Below, in pieces: positions 7,490 through 15,070 of a stretch of 17,178 nucleotides of DNA. The notes under the pieces are model-generated. The model made no database searches and was not told the origin of the DNA. It was given only the letters and a program-made list of their open reading frames with translations. The stretch spans positions 1 to 17,178 of the forward strand of contig JBIQLO010000074.1 of NCBI GenBank assembly GCA_044464175.1. Reading direction: 5' to 3'. This stretch comes from JBIQLO01 sp044464175. GTDB taxonomy: Bacteria; Planctomycetota; Phycisphaerae; Tepidisphaerales; Tepidisphaeraceae. The translations under genes were made by a program, and so were the position numbers. Positions within the stretch are counted from its first letter, which is position 1, and each line of letters begins with the position of its first letter.

Positions 7490-7777
7490 ATGAAGCTCAA
7501 ACCCCTACAGGATCGTGTCATCGTCAAGCAGTCCCAGGCCGAGGAAAAGACCGCCAGCGGCATCCTCCTGCCCGATTCGGCCAAGGAGAAGCCCACCCAG
7601 GGCAAGGTCATCTCGGTCGGTCCCGGCAAACGGGATGAGGCGGGCAAGCCGATGCCGCTGAACGTCAAGGCCGGCGACGTCGTCTACTACGGCAAGTATT
7701 CGGGCACGGAAGTGGAAGTGCAGGGCGAAAAGTTCGTCATTCTGCGCGAGAGCGACATTCTGGGCGTCCTGGAATAG
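7490..7777 (+). CDS. groES: Co-chaperonin GroES
   Basis: A 95-residue 10-kDa co-chaperonin, the usual full length. It forms the seven-fold lid over GroEL. It opens with MKLKPLQDRVIVK, carries the mobile loop with hydrophobic ILL (TASGILLPDSA, about residues 23-33; E. coli has IVL), then GKVISVGPG, VKAGDVVYYGKYSG and the closing strand VILRESDILGVLE. AAAAAGG at 7477-7483 precedes the ATG by six bases. It lies between two groEL genes (162 bases after the first, 102 before the second) in an order, EL-ES-EL, that reverses the common groES-groEL arrangement. With only one groES visible here, it presumably serves one or both GroELs. Confidence 0.97.
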   Translation: MKLKPLQDRVIVKQSQAEEKTASGILLPDSAKEKPTQGKVISVGPGKRDEAGKPMPLNVKAGDVVYYGKYSGTEVEVQGEKFVILRESDILGVLE

Positions 7778-7781
7778 TCTT

Positions 7782-7846
7782 CATGTTTCGCGTTTTCCTG
7801 TTTCATCCGCCATCGGTGCGAGGGACATGCTGAAACGTGAAACATG
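7782..7846 (+). promoter_or_regulatory. Long hairpin in groES-groEL2 spacer
   Basis: CATGTTTCGCGTTTT (7782-7796) can pair over 15 positions, two of them G-U, with GAAACGTGAAACATG (7832-7846), around a 35-base loop. Without a T-run it is not a standard terminator. It could be an mRNA processing or stabilising element that lets groES and groEL2 be expressed at different levels, or a dispersed intergenic repeat. Confidence 0.4.
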
Positions 7847-7879
7847 ATACTTGAAGAAAATTGAACTGGAGATAGCAAC

Positions 7880-9508
7880 ATGGCAACGAAGCAGATGAAA
7901 TTTGAAGCCGACGCCCGGGCGGATTTGTTTTCCGGGATGGAGAAGCTGTCGCGCGCGGTCAAGTCGACCCTGGGCCCGCGCGGGCACAACGTCGTGCTGC
8001 AGAAGAGCTACGGCAACCCCCGCATCACCAAGGACGGCGTGAGCGTCTCCAAGGAAGTGGAACTGCCCCAGCCGTTTGAGAACATGGGCGCCAAGCTGAT
8101 CAACACCGTCGCCTCCAAGACCGGCGACATCGCCGGCGACGGCACGACCACCTCCGTCGTGCTGGCCGAGTCGATCCTCAGCGAGGGGCTCAAGTACGTC
8201 ACCGCCCGGGTCAATCCCGTGCTGGTGCAGCGCGGCATCCTCAAGGCCGCCGACGTGGCCGCCGAGGCCATCAGCGGCATCAGCAAGAAGGTCAAGGGCC
8301 GCGAGGATTACAAGCGCGTTGCCACGGTCAGCGCCAACGGCGACCAGCACATCGGCGAGCTGATGGCCCAGGCGATGGAGAAGGTCGGCAAGGAGGGGGT
8401 CATCACCGTCGACGAGGGCAAGAGCACCGAATCGACCCTGGAGTACACCGAGGGGATGCAGTTCGACAAGGGGTATCTCTCCCCCTACTTCCTGACCAAT
8501 CCCACCACGCTGGAGGCGGTGCTGGAGGATGCCCTGATCCTGATCCATGAGAAGAAGATCAGCAACCTGGCCGACCTGCTGCCGCTGCTGAACAAGATCG
8601 TGGCCGGCGGCCAGCCGCTGCTCATCATCGCCGAGGATGTGGACGCCGAGGCCCTGGCCGCCCTGGTGGTCAACAAGCTGCGAGGCGTGCTCAATGTCTG
8701 CGCCGTCAAGGCCCCCGGCTTTGGCGACCGGCGCAAGGCCATGCTGGGCGACATCGCCGCCGTCACCGGCGGCAAGTTCATCAGCGAGGATCTGGGCCTG
8801 AAGCTGGAGAACGTCGAGATCGAGGACCTGGGCAAGGCCAAGCGCATCGTCGTGGACAAGGATAACACCCTGATCGTCGAAGGCGCCGGCAAGAAGAAGG
8901 AGATCGACGCCCGACTGGAGCAAATCCGCCTCCAGATCGACCGGACCACCAGCGACTACGATCGCGAGAAGCTCCAGGAGCGCCTGGCCAAGCTCACCGG
9001 CGGCGTCGCCGTCATCCGCGCCGGCGCCACCACCGAAACCGAGATGAAGGAACGCAAGGACCTAATCGACGACGCCCTGCACGCCACGCGGGCGGCCGCC
9101 GAGGAGGGAATCGTCCCCGGCGGCGGCGTCGCCTTCCTGCGGGCCATCGAGGCCGTGCAGAACGCCAAGAAGCAGGCCCGCGGCGATGAGAAGATCGGCT
9201 TCGACATCCTGGCCGAGGCCCTCAAGGCCCCGGCCCGCCAGATCGCCGACAACGCCGGCGACGATGGCGAGGTGGTCGTCTCCCGCGTCCTGGAAAACAA
9301 GAACGTCAACTACGGCTACAACGCCGCCACGGGCGAGTATGTGGACATGCTCAAGGAAGGGATCATCGACCCGACCAAGGTGGCCCGCACCGCCCTGCTC
9401 AACGCCGCCAGCGTCGCGGGCCTGGCCCTGACCACGGACGTTCTGATTACGGACCTGAAGGAGAAAAAGGGCGAAGAGCCCGCCCCCGTCGCCGGTGCGG
9501 TGGCGTAG
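7880..9508 (+). CDS. groEL: Chaperonin GroEL, paralogue 2 (no GGM tail)
   Basis: A 542-residue second GroEL. The catalytic and nucleotide residues are canonical: KDG with D52, GDGTTT with D87, DDALHATRAA with D398, YNAATGEY and IIDPTK (D497, equivalent to E. coli D495). The apical face is also canonical: Y199, Y203, F204 in GYLSPYF, with L234, L237, L259, V263 and V264. The difference is the end: TDLKEKKGEEPAPVAGAVA replaces the GGM repeat tail. NVVLQK replaces the usual NVVLDK near residue 41. GGAG at 7868-7871 precedes the ATG by eight bases. It is the third gene of the chaperonin cluster, and a 23-bp palindrome follows it. Tail-less GroEL paralogues occur in several phyla and are often taken as specialised; which paralogue is the housekeeping one here cannot be read from sequence alone. 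Confidence 0.96.
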   Translation: MATKQMKFEADARADLFSGMEKLSRAVKSTLGPRGHNVVLQKSYGNPRITKDGVSVSKEVELPQPFENMGAKLINTVASKTGDIAGDGTTTSVVLAESILSEGLKYVTARVNPVLVQRGILKAADVAAEAISGISKKVKGREDYKRVATVSANGDQHIGELMAQAMEKVGKEGVITVDEGKSTESTLEYTEGMQFDKGYLSPYFLTNPTTLEAVLEDALILIHEKKISNLADLLPLLNKIVAGGQPLLIIAEDVDAEALAALVVNKLRGVLNVCAVKAPGFGDRRKAMLGDIAAVTGGKFISEDLGLKLENVEIEDLGKAKRIVVDKDNTLIVEGAGKKKEIDARLEQIRLQIDRTTSDYDREKLQERLAKLTGGVAVIRAGATTETEMKERKDLIDDALHATRAAAEEGIVPGGGVAFLRAIEAVQNAKKQARGDEKIGFDILAEALKAPARQIADNAGDDGEVVVSRVLENKNVNYGYNAATGEYVDMLKEGIIDPTKVARTALLNAASVAGLALTTDVLITDLKEKKGEEPAPVAGAVA

Positions 9509-9546
9509 CACAGGCTTCGGACCTTTGGGATCACTTCCCAACGCGT

Positions 9547-9598
9547 AAACGCAGAATGCGGAATGAAGGATTTTCCCTTCATTCCGCATTCTGCGTTT
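9547..9598. terminator. 23-bp perfect palindrome between convergent genes
   Basis: Bases 9547-9569 are exactly complementary to 9576-9598 around a six-base loop. It lies 38 bases after groEL2 and 34 bases before the end of the minus-strand gene at 9633. Each side ends in only three T residues, so as a terminator it would be bidirectional and of unusual form, relying on stem strength. The stem begins with AAACGCAGAATGCGG and may be a copy of a dispersed intergenic palindrome. Confidence 0.55.
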
Positions 9599-9632
9599 GT
9601 AGCGTCCGCAATGCCCTGCAGACCCTGCAACA

Positions 9633-10247
9633 TCATTTTCGCCAATCCTCAATGACCTCGGCCAGCCACTCGCGATCCGGCTCGCGCAAATCCTTTCCAA
9701 TCTCAATCCGGTCGGCTCCCTCATCGAAAGAGAGCCGCTGCCGATCCCCGGCCCAGTCCAGCACCAGCGGCGGCATGTCCCGGCGCGGGATCGTGATGAC
9801 CCGCTTTAAAGCCTTCGTCTCCCCCGCCCCACTTTGTCTGCCGCGCAGCAGCGGGGCCCGGGCAATCCCCGGATCATATCGAAGTTCCCCAAGCCCCAGG
9901 GTAATGGATTCCGGCGGCCCGCCGCGAATCAGGGAACGCAAAGTCGACATCGCCGCCACCCCTCCGATGGTCCAGCCCCCCAACCAGGCGACAAGGAAAA
10001 TCACAACACCCCACGAGACTGTGTTGGGCAGCCCTCCCCTTCCGTGCCCCCAGAGCATCCCCTTCAACACGAAAATGACCGACACTTCGCCGACGGCCCA
10101 CCCGATCAGCCAGAAGCTCATAAACGCCGCCGACCCCCACCGGGCGCAGCCCGACTCCTCAGACTTTTTCCAGGTCAAGACCGTATCATGCAATTCCTCG
10201 CGCACCTCAATGCTCGATCCCTCGGGTTGTTCGGAAAGGTTGACCAT
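9633..10247 (-). CDS. Hypothetical membrane protein with two helices
   Basis: A 204-residue protein of no recognised family. A polar N-terminus (about 36 residues) is followed by two hydrophobic segments (about 40-65, SFWLIGWAVGEVSVIFVL, and 78-103, WGVVIFLVAWLGGWTIGGVA). A soluble C-terminal region of about 100 residues follows, rich in alternating hydrophobic and charged residues (ITLGLGELRYDPG, LVLDWAGDRQRLSF, REWLAEVIEDWRK). The helix pair plus a beta-rich tail resembles small PH-like membrane proteins, but no motif proves it. The start at 10247 has no strong ribosome site. It is convergent with groEL2 and separated from the AraC gene by 134 bases in which I see no gene. Confidence 0.6.
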   Translation of the reverse strand: MVNLSEQPEGSSIEVREELHDTVLTWKKSEESGCARWGSAAFMSFWLIGWAVGEVSVIFVLKGMLWGHGRGGLPNTVSWGVVIFLVAWLGGWTIGGVAAMSTLRSLIRGGPPESITLGLGELRYDPGIARAPLLRGRQSGAGETKALKRVITIPRRDMPPLVLDWAGDRQRLSFDEGADRIEIGKDLREPDREWLAEVIEDWRK

Positions 10248-10381
10248 GGCGAATGAATGAAAAGCATGTGCGGCCCATTAGCCCCGTCATGGTAATCGGC
10301 CATCCTCCATTCTCGAATCCCAAATCCATCGCTCCGGACTCCACAGGATCCGCCGCGCACTGCGGAAGTGCATTACTGTCA

Positions 10382-11194
10382 TTACCCCTTCCCCTGCCGC
10401 GACCGGCGAAAGGCGGCGGGGGGAAGCCCCGTCTGCTGGCGGAACTGGCGGGAGAAGAAATAGACGTCCCGGTACCCCAACTGCCGCGCCACCGATTTGA
10501 CGGGGGTCTCCCCCTCGCTCAACAGGCGCTGCGCCGCGGCGATGCGGCATTGCAGGGCGTGCGTGTGCAGCGGCGCGCCGGTGATTTGGCGGAAGCGGCG
10601 GCGCAGGGTGCTCAGCGCCATGCCCGCGCCGGCCGCGAAGGCCTCCGCGTCGAACGGCCGGCCTGTTTCCAGCCGTTCCAGCAGCGGACCAACCCATGGC
10701 TCGGCCGCCTCCTCCGACGCCCGCGCCCTCGCCAGTTCGATCAGAATGCGTTCCAGCCGGTTCACCGCCGCCAGGATTTCCCAGCGCCCGGGGCGCCGGA
10801 TGCGCGCCAGCAGATCGTCAAACCACTTGGCCCAGGGAACGGCGCTCCCCGCCGGCTGCGGACCCCGCGGCAACAGCCCCTGCGCCGCCCACCGCCCGGC
10901 CAGCGGCCCGGTAAACGCCACATACCGATGCGACCAGGTCGTCGAACCCTGGGCGACATGAAAGCGGATGTGCGGCCCCGGATAGGCCGGCCAGAACCAG
11001 CGGCCGCGCAGGCAATGCGATTGCCGGTCGTATGACAATGCCACCGCGCCGGCGGACATGAACTGCAGGGTGTGGTATCCCTCAAAATGCTTGTCCACCC
11101 GCCCCGCGCACCGTGGATAATACCCCCCATGCAGGAATGTCAGGTCGTCGCCGGGCATGATCAGATTGTGCAAAAGGTCGATTAAAAAATCCAT
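10382..11194 (-). CDS. AraC-family transcriptional regulator
   Basis: A 270-residue regulator. Residues 1-100 form a cupin-like sensing domain (HFEGYHTLQFMSAGAVALSYD near 36-56; PHIRFHVAQG). Residues about 165-265 are the double helix-turn-helix: first motif FDAEAFAAGAGMALSTLRRRF (181-201, shown in part), second VKSVARQLGYRDVYFFSRQF (232-251), with the family's closing TGLPPAAFR. The open frame continues far upstream through the divergent gene, so the start was chosen at 11194 (MDFLID); 11248 is an alternative but would use up the shared promoter. The neighbour 66 bases away in the opposite direction is a PhyH-family oxygenase. Such divergent pairs usually mean that the regulator controls the neighbour in response to a small ligand; the ligand is unknown. 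Confidence 0.88.
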   Translation of the reverse strand: MDFLIDLLHNLIMPGDDLTFLHGGYYPRCAGRVDKHFEGYHTLQFMSAGAVALSYDRQSHCLRGRWFWPAYPGPHIRFHVAQGSTTWSHRYVAFTGPLAGRWAAQGLLPRGPQPAGSAVPWAKWFDDLLARIRRPGRWEILAAVNRLERILIELARARASEEAAEPWVGPLLERLETGRPFDAEAFAAGAGMALSTLRRRFRQITGAPLHTHALQCRIAAAQRLLSEGETPVKSVARQLGYRDVYFFSRQFRQQTGLPPAAFRRSRQGKG

Positions 11195-11260
11195 CGCACC
11201 GTGGAACCTGAGGGGATAGGATGCCTCATGTAAACAACTTGAACCCATACAGGTGCCCCC
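11195..11260. promoter_or_regulatory. Divergent promoter region of AraC and PhyH genes
   Basis: Only 66 bases separate the two start codons, so both promoters and the regulator's operator must lie here or extend into the genes. The interrupted dyad TGAGG/CCTCA (within about 11209-11229) is a weak operator candidate. AGGTG at 11251-11255 is the probable ribosome site of the plus-strand gene. No textbook -35/-10 pair is clear. Confidence 0.4.
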
Positions 11261-12079
11261 ATGCCCAACGCAAACACATCCTTCGTGCAGGAGTTTCAGC
11301 TGGTCGAGAATGAAGTCAAATTCTACAAAGAGGAAGGCTACCTCTGTTTGCCGGGCCTGCTGTCCGAAGCCGATGCGCTGGACATCGCCGGCGAAGTGAC
11401 GGACATCGTGATGAAACTCATGGAAATCCCGCCGGAGCAGTTGAATCAGGCGCGGGATGACAGGGACAAACTCCGCCAGACCACGCAGTACCTCGCCGGC
11501 GGCAAGCTGGATGCAATGATCAACAGCCCGGCCCTGCGCGCCATCGCCGAGCAACTGATGGGCGGCCCGAGCACCCTTTACATGCCCTTCACCGCCGTCA
11601 AATGCGGCGGCGGCGGCGGGCGGTTCCACTTCCACCAGGACAACCAGTACACCCGGTACACCGATGGCCTCAAGGGGATCAACATCTGGTTTGCGCTGGG
11701 CCGGATGACGCCCGACAACGGCTGCCTGCAGATCGTCCCCCGCTCCCATCTCCGCGGCACACTGGAAAAAGCCGGCGGCGGCCCCGCCGGTGCCATCAAG
11801 GCAGAGAAGGCCGATTTCCTGGCGATCCCTCCTGATTTCCTCCCCGTGCGCATGCGCCCCGGCGACGCCGTCGCCTTCAGCCGCCTGACGGTGCATGGCT
11901 CAGGCCCCAACACCACCAACCTCCCGCGCGTCGGCTACGCGACTCAGTTTTTCCGCAACGATGCAATGGCGGTCTGGGACAACCAGCCCCCCCGCCCGCT
12001 GCTCGGGGCCAATCGCTTTCAAACCCGTCCCGTGGAGCGGATCGGACCCGCCGAGCCCCGGAGCCTGGACGGCCACTAA
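11261..12079 (+). CDS. Phytanoyl-CoA dioxygenase (PhyH) family protein
   Basis: A 272-residue Fe(II)/2-oxoglutarate-dependent oxygenase on the double-stranded beta-helix fold. The iron ligands are visible: H125-x-D127 in RFHFHQDNQ and distal H212 in LTVHGSGPN. R223 in NLPRVGYATQF is positioned to bind the 2-oxoglutarate carboxylate. An N-terminal helix with FYKEEGYLCLPGLLSEADAL is typical of the family, as is PDNGCLQIVPRSH (151-163), which precedes the variable loop. A glycine run at 116-120 comes just before the HxD motif. It is divergent from an AraC regulator. PhyH-family enzymes hydroxylate widely different small molecules, so the substrate cannot be named. The start is the first ATG after AGGTG. 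Confidence 0.9.
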   Translation: MPNANTSFVQEFQLVENEVKFYKEEGYLCLPGLLSEADALDIAGEVTDIVMKLMEIPPEQLNQARDDRDKLRQTTQYLAGGKLDAMINSPALRAIAEQLMGGPSTLYMPFTAVKCGGGGGRFHFHQDNQYTRYTDGLKGINIWFALGRMTPDNGCLQIVPRSHLRGTLEKAGGGPAGAIKAEKADFLAIPPDFLPVRMRPGDAVAFSRLTVHGSGPNTTNLPRVGYATQFFRNDAMAVWDNQPPRPLLGANRFQTRPVERIGPAEPRSLDGH

Positions 12080-12134
12080 ATGCCGGGCGTCGCGCCATGG
12101 GCGTAAGTCCGCCCTGGGCCCGATCCCCGGCACG

Positions 12135-12305
12135 CTACTGCCATCGATTCATCTCATCCTCATTCGACCAGTCGTTTTTTGGGTCTGGTGCGTCGTTGCG
12201 CGGATCGAGCGGGCGGGTGGCGGCCTTGTGAATGGCCCAGATCAGCACCACCAGGCCGATCCACACCAGCGGGTTGTTCACCAGAAATCGCGCCAGTTCG
12301 CCCAT
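12135..12305 (-). CDS. 56-residue single-pass membrane miniprotein
   Basis: A short frame reading from the ATG at 12305 to the TAG at 12137-12135. It begins MGELARFLVNNPLVWIG, has one hydrophobic helix (about residues 7-26, FLVNNPLVWIGLVVLIWAI) and ends in a charged tail (DPKNDWSNEDEMNRWQ). AGGAAG (12317-12312) lies six bases before the start, a good ribosome site. The predicted topology is one helix with a short N-terminus and an acidic cytosolic or periplasmic tail. It is not a recognised family. The flagellin terminator at 12358-12388 lies upstream on the same strand, so it probably has its own promoter in the roughly 50 bases between. It is convergent with the PhyH gene. Confidence 0.6.
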   Translation of the reverse strand: MGELARFLVNNPLVWIGLVVLIWAIHKAATRPLDPRNDAPDPKNDWSNEDEMNRWQ

Positions 12306-12357
12306 GCGACACTTCCTGCCCGATCATACCATCGCGCCGCGCCCCTCAAAACGCAGA

Positions 12358-12388
12358 AAGGGCGGACCCAAACGACGGGTCCGCCCTT
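12358..12388 (-). terminator. Terminator of the flagellin gene
   Basis: A perfect 12-bp stem, AAGGGCGGACCC (12358-12369) with GGGTCCGCCCTT (12377-12388), with a seven-base loop. It lies 27 bases downstream of the flagellin stop. On the minus strand it is followed by an interrupted U-rich tail (TCTGCGTTTT), which gives leftward polarity. Confidence 0.75.
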
Positions 12389-12415
12389 CCAGGGTGTTTA
12401 TCCTGCCATCGCGGT

Positions 12416-13822
12416 TTAGCCGCCGCGCAGCAGGCTCAGAACGTTCTGCGGGCTGGAGTTGGCCTGCGCCAGCACCGACGTGGTCGCCTGCACGAGGATT
12501 TGCGACCGCGTCATGGCCGCCGTCTCCTCGGCGAAGTCGGCGTCCCGGATGTTGCTCTCGCTGGCCGTCACGTTCTCCAAAGCCACGTTCAGGCTGTTGG
12601 TGTTGGTCTCCAGAATGTCCTTCTGGAACGCCCCCAGCCGCCCGCGCAGGGTCGCGATCTGCTGGATCGCGGCCGTGATGACCTTCTGCGCCTGGATGGT
12701 GTTGCCCCCCACCAGGGAGTTGTCCCCGCCGCTGCCCAGGGAGGAGAGGTATCCCACCACGTCGTTGCCCAGTTTCCCGGTGGAAACTGACCCGACGCCG
12801 ATGTTCACCTGCCCCTGGCGAGAGACTTCCGAACCGATCTGGAACTTGGCCCCGCCGCCGGTGATCTGGAAGCTTTCATCGGCGGCCGTCTGCTGGGCAA
12901 AATCCTTGTCCAGCGTCAGGCTCACGTCCAGATCGCCCGTGCGCACTGAGGCCATCAGCCCGTCCACCTCCGCCTTGGAGCCATTGATGTTCACCTCCGC
13001 ATCGGCGCCGTACGTCTTGCCGTCGGTGAAGGTTCCCGAGAGCGTCTTGACGCTGACGAACTTGCTGGAGCCGAACGCCACGGAGTTGAGCCGCAACGTC
13101 GTGCCGCTGACCGCCGCGCTGACGCCGGTGGAGCCGGTAATCTGGTTCACCGCCATCGCCACCGCGCTGATGTTGGTGTTGGCCGCGAACGAGAGCTGCT
13201 CGGCCCCGTCGGCGCCGGCCACCTCGATGGTCACGCCGCTGGCCCCCACCGTCGAGCCGGAGTAGTCCACCTCGGCCGTCTTGGCGCTGGCCTGCACCTG
13301 CACCGTCACGTTGATCGCGCCGTTGTCGGGAATTTTCGCCTGGTTGACCTGCACCACGCTGATGGCCGAGGGGGTCACGCCGCTGGTGACGTAGTCCAGC
13401 TGACCATTAAGCAGCTTGACGCCGTTGAACTGCGTCGTGTTGGAGATGCGGTTGATGCTGTTGAGGATCGCATCCACCTGGAGCTGGTTGGCCTTGATCT
13501 CCTGGGGAGAGAGCGCGCCGTTGTTGGCCGCCTCGTTGGTCAGCCCCTGCACCTCCAGCAGCAGCGCCGACACTTCGTTCAGCGCGCCTTCGGCCGTGTT
13601 GATGACGTTGCCGGCCCGCTGCGAGTTGCTCAGCGCCTGGTTGATCCCCGTCATCTCGCTCCGCAGCGATTCGCTGGCGATCAGACCGGCCGGCGCATCC
13701 TTGCCGCTGTTGATTTTCAGACCCGTGCTCAGCCGCTGCAGCCGCAACGACAGATCGTTCTGGTTCTTGTTCAGATTCCGAATCGCCTGCAGCGATGAAA
13801 TGTTCGTGTTGATCCGACTCAT
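12416..13822 (-). CDS. fliC: Flagellin
   Basis: A 468-residue flagellar filament subunit, exported unfolded by the flagellar type III system and polymerised outside the cell. The N-terminal D0/D1 coiled coil is clear (MSRINTNISSLQAIRNLNKN, then LQRLSTGLKINSGKDAPAG at 29-47), as is the C-terminal D1/D0 coil (LRGRLGAFQKDILETN near 392-407, SNIRDADFAEETAAMTRSQI at 423-442, and SSPQNVLSLLRGG at the end). The central ~230 residues are variable and contain one flagellin_IN-like motif (about 205-240, AVNQITGSTGVSAAV). GGAGGA at 13832-13827 lies four bases before the ATG, a strong site. No other flagellar gene is adjacent, so it is a stand-alone filament gene with its own terminator. It may be one of several flagellins in the genome. 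Confidence 0.95.
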   Translation of the reverse strand: MSRINTNISSLQAIRNLNKNQNDLSLRLQRLSTGLKINSGKDAPAGLIASESLRSEMTGINQALSNSQRAGNVINTAEGALNEVSALLLEVQGLTNEAANNGALSPQEIKANQLQVDAILNSINRISNTTQFNGVKLLNGQLDYVTSGVTPSAISVVQVNQAKIPDNGAINVTVQVQASAKTAEVDYSGSTVGASGVTIEVAGADGAEQLSFAANTNISAVAMAVNQITGSTGVSAAVSGTTLRLNSVAFGSSKFVSVKTLSGTFTDGKTYGADAEVNINGSKAEVDGLMASVRTGDLDVSLTLDKDFAQQTAADESFQITGGGAKFQIGSEVSRQGQVNIGVGSVSTGKLGNDVVGYLSSLGSGGDNSLVGGNTIQAQKVITAAIQQIATLRGRLGAFQKDILETNTNSLNVALENVTASESNIRDADFAEETAAMTRSQILVQATTSVLAQANSSPQNVLSLLRGG

Positions 13823-14301
13823 GATATCCTCCGTGACTTCACCGGCCCCTCATCCGTGAGTGCCGGCGTAGGCGGAAAGCCGTTTCCGCCTTGCGAACCG
13901 CGACCCGCCGCCGCCGCCGGAACACTCCCAGCCGACGCCGGCCAACAGACCGCCACTGAAAAAATTTTACGGATAATCAATGCGAGCCGGACGCTCCGCC
14001 CCGGCCATGGAAAGATGGGTTTGAGGAACCTCCTTGTTCAAGTCCGTCGAGTCCGGCCGAATCCGTTCGACCGTTCCGCCTCCTATCTTCGACCCCCGCC
14101 CCGCGCAAACTTTAACCCTGTCAGCGGCAATTCCTGCGCCCTTCCAGATGCCCGATAATACCAACGCCAGGACCGCTGCAGGGGCATCTTCCGCCCCCAT
14201 CCCATGACACCGCCTCCCACCGGAGGCCTTGGGGAGCCGCAACGCGACAGTAAAATCTTTTTGGACAATAAAATCCCCGCCCTGACGTTTTAGGTCCTGT
14301 A
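13823..14301. other. 479-bp gene-free spacer between flagellin and pseudopilin
   Basis: No convincing gene was found on either strand. Near the flagellin start, GGCGGAAA (13871-13878) pairs with TTTCCGCC (13883-13890) over a GCCG loop; in the flagellin mRNA this is a 5' leader hairpin about 50 bases before the ATG. An AT-rich patch at about 13955-13980 reads TGATTATCCGTAAAATTTT on the minus strand and is the best place for a flagellin promoter, though no clean sigma-28 (TAAA-N15-GCCGATAA) match was seen. GCCTCC/GGAGGC (14212-14217/14222-14227) is a small hairpin, and an AT-rich patch at 14249-14273 probably holds the pseudopilin promoter. Confidence 0.5.
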
Positions 14302-15054
14302 ATGATTACCCAACGCATCACCGAACCTATATCCCCCCGCACTTCCGCCCCGCTCCCCGCCTCCCCCCCTTCCTCCCCTCACCCCTTCGCCAAAGCCTTC
14401 ACCCTCGTCGAGTTGCTCGTCGTCATCGGCATCATCGCCCTGCTCATCGGAATCCTCCTGCCCACCCTCTGGCGCGTCCGCAAGCAGGCCAATGAAATCG
14501 TCTGCGCCAACAACCTCCGCCAGATATTCATCGCCTTTACCGGCTACCTCAACGACAACAAACAGCGCGCCTTCTGGCACGGCAACGATCTCTCCCTCGA
14601 CGGCATGGACTGGTATGTCTATGGCGGCAAGGAGACCGGCAACACCAACACCGGCCAGGGCGGCCTGTTCAACCGATTCGTCCCCCGCCCCCTCAATCCC
14701 TACGTGGACAACGTCATCAAGATTTTTCACTGCCCCGCCGACAACCAGGCCTGGCCCTGGAGCGATGGCAGCACCCATTTCGACTGGGTCGGCACCAGCT
14801 ACAACTTCAACGCCAACGGCTTTCCCGAGGTCACCACCGAAGCCGACGGTCTCAATGGCACCGGCCTCTCCGGCATTCGCTTCACCCAGATCCGCGACTC
14901 CTCCCGCACCCCCGTCTTCGCCGACGCCATCATCACCTACCCCGCCAACTGGCACGAGGGCAAGAAGGGCAACATCTGCCTGGCCGACGGGCATGTCGTC
15001 TACACCGACCTGAAGGAGGCCGTCGCCACCAAGGAGTTTGTCTGGGGGCCGTGA
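14302..15054 (+). CDS. Type II secretion/type IV pilin-like pseudopilin
   Basis: A 250-residue protein with a prepilin N-terminal cleavage/methylation helix: AFTLVELLVVIGIIALLIG from residue 32, with the conserved Glu at mature position 5 (E37). CANNLRQ follows near 70 and a C-terminal globular domain after that. H218 and D229-G230 (HEGKKGNICLADGH) recall the H-X9-DG motif of Planctomycetes pseudopilins, with one extra residue. The leader is odd: 32 residues, rich in Pro and Ser (SAPLPASPPSSPHPF), and the residue before the mature Phe is Ala instead of the usual Gly. TAGGT at 14291-14295 is a weak ribosome site for the ATG at 14302, and no other start suits. These proteins are processed by PilD-type peptidase. 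They occur in many copies in such genomes, and their individual roles are unknown. Confidence 0.85.
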   Translation: MITQRITEPISPRTSAPLPASPPSSPHPFAKAFTLVELLVVIGIIALLIGILLPTLWRVRKQANEIVCANNLRQIFIAFTGYLNDNKQRAFWHGNDLSLDGMDWYVYGGKETGNTNTGQGGLFNRFVPRPLNPYVDNVIKIFHCPADNQAWPWSDGSTHFDWVGTSYNFNANGFPEVTTEADGLNGTGLSGIRFTQIRDSSRTPVFADAIITYPANWHEGKKGNICLADGHVVYTDLKEAVATKEFVWGP

Positions 15055-15070
15055 CGCAGACCCCTCTGGT

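Noticed and set aside
11195..11896. N-terminal extension of the AraC frame through the PhyH gene
   Set aside because: It would be wholly antisense to PhyH and would remove the shared promoter; the AraC family length is met from 11194.
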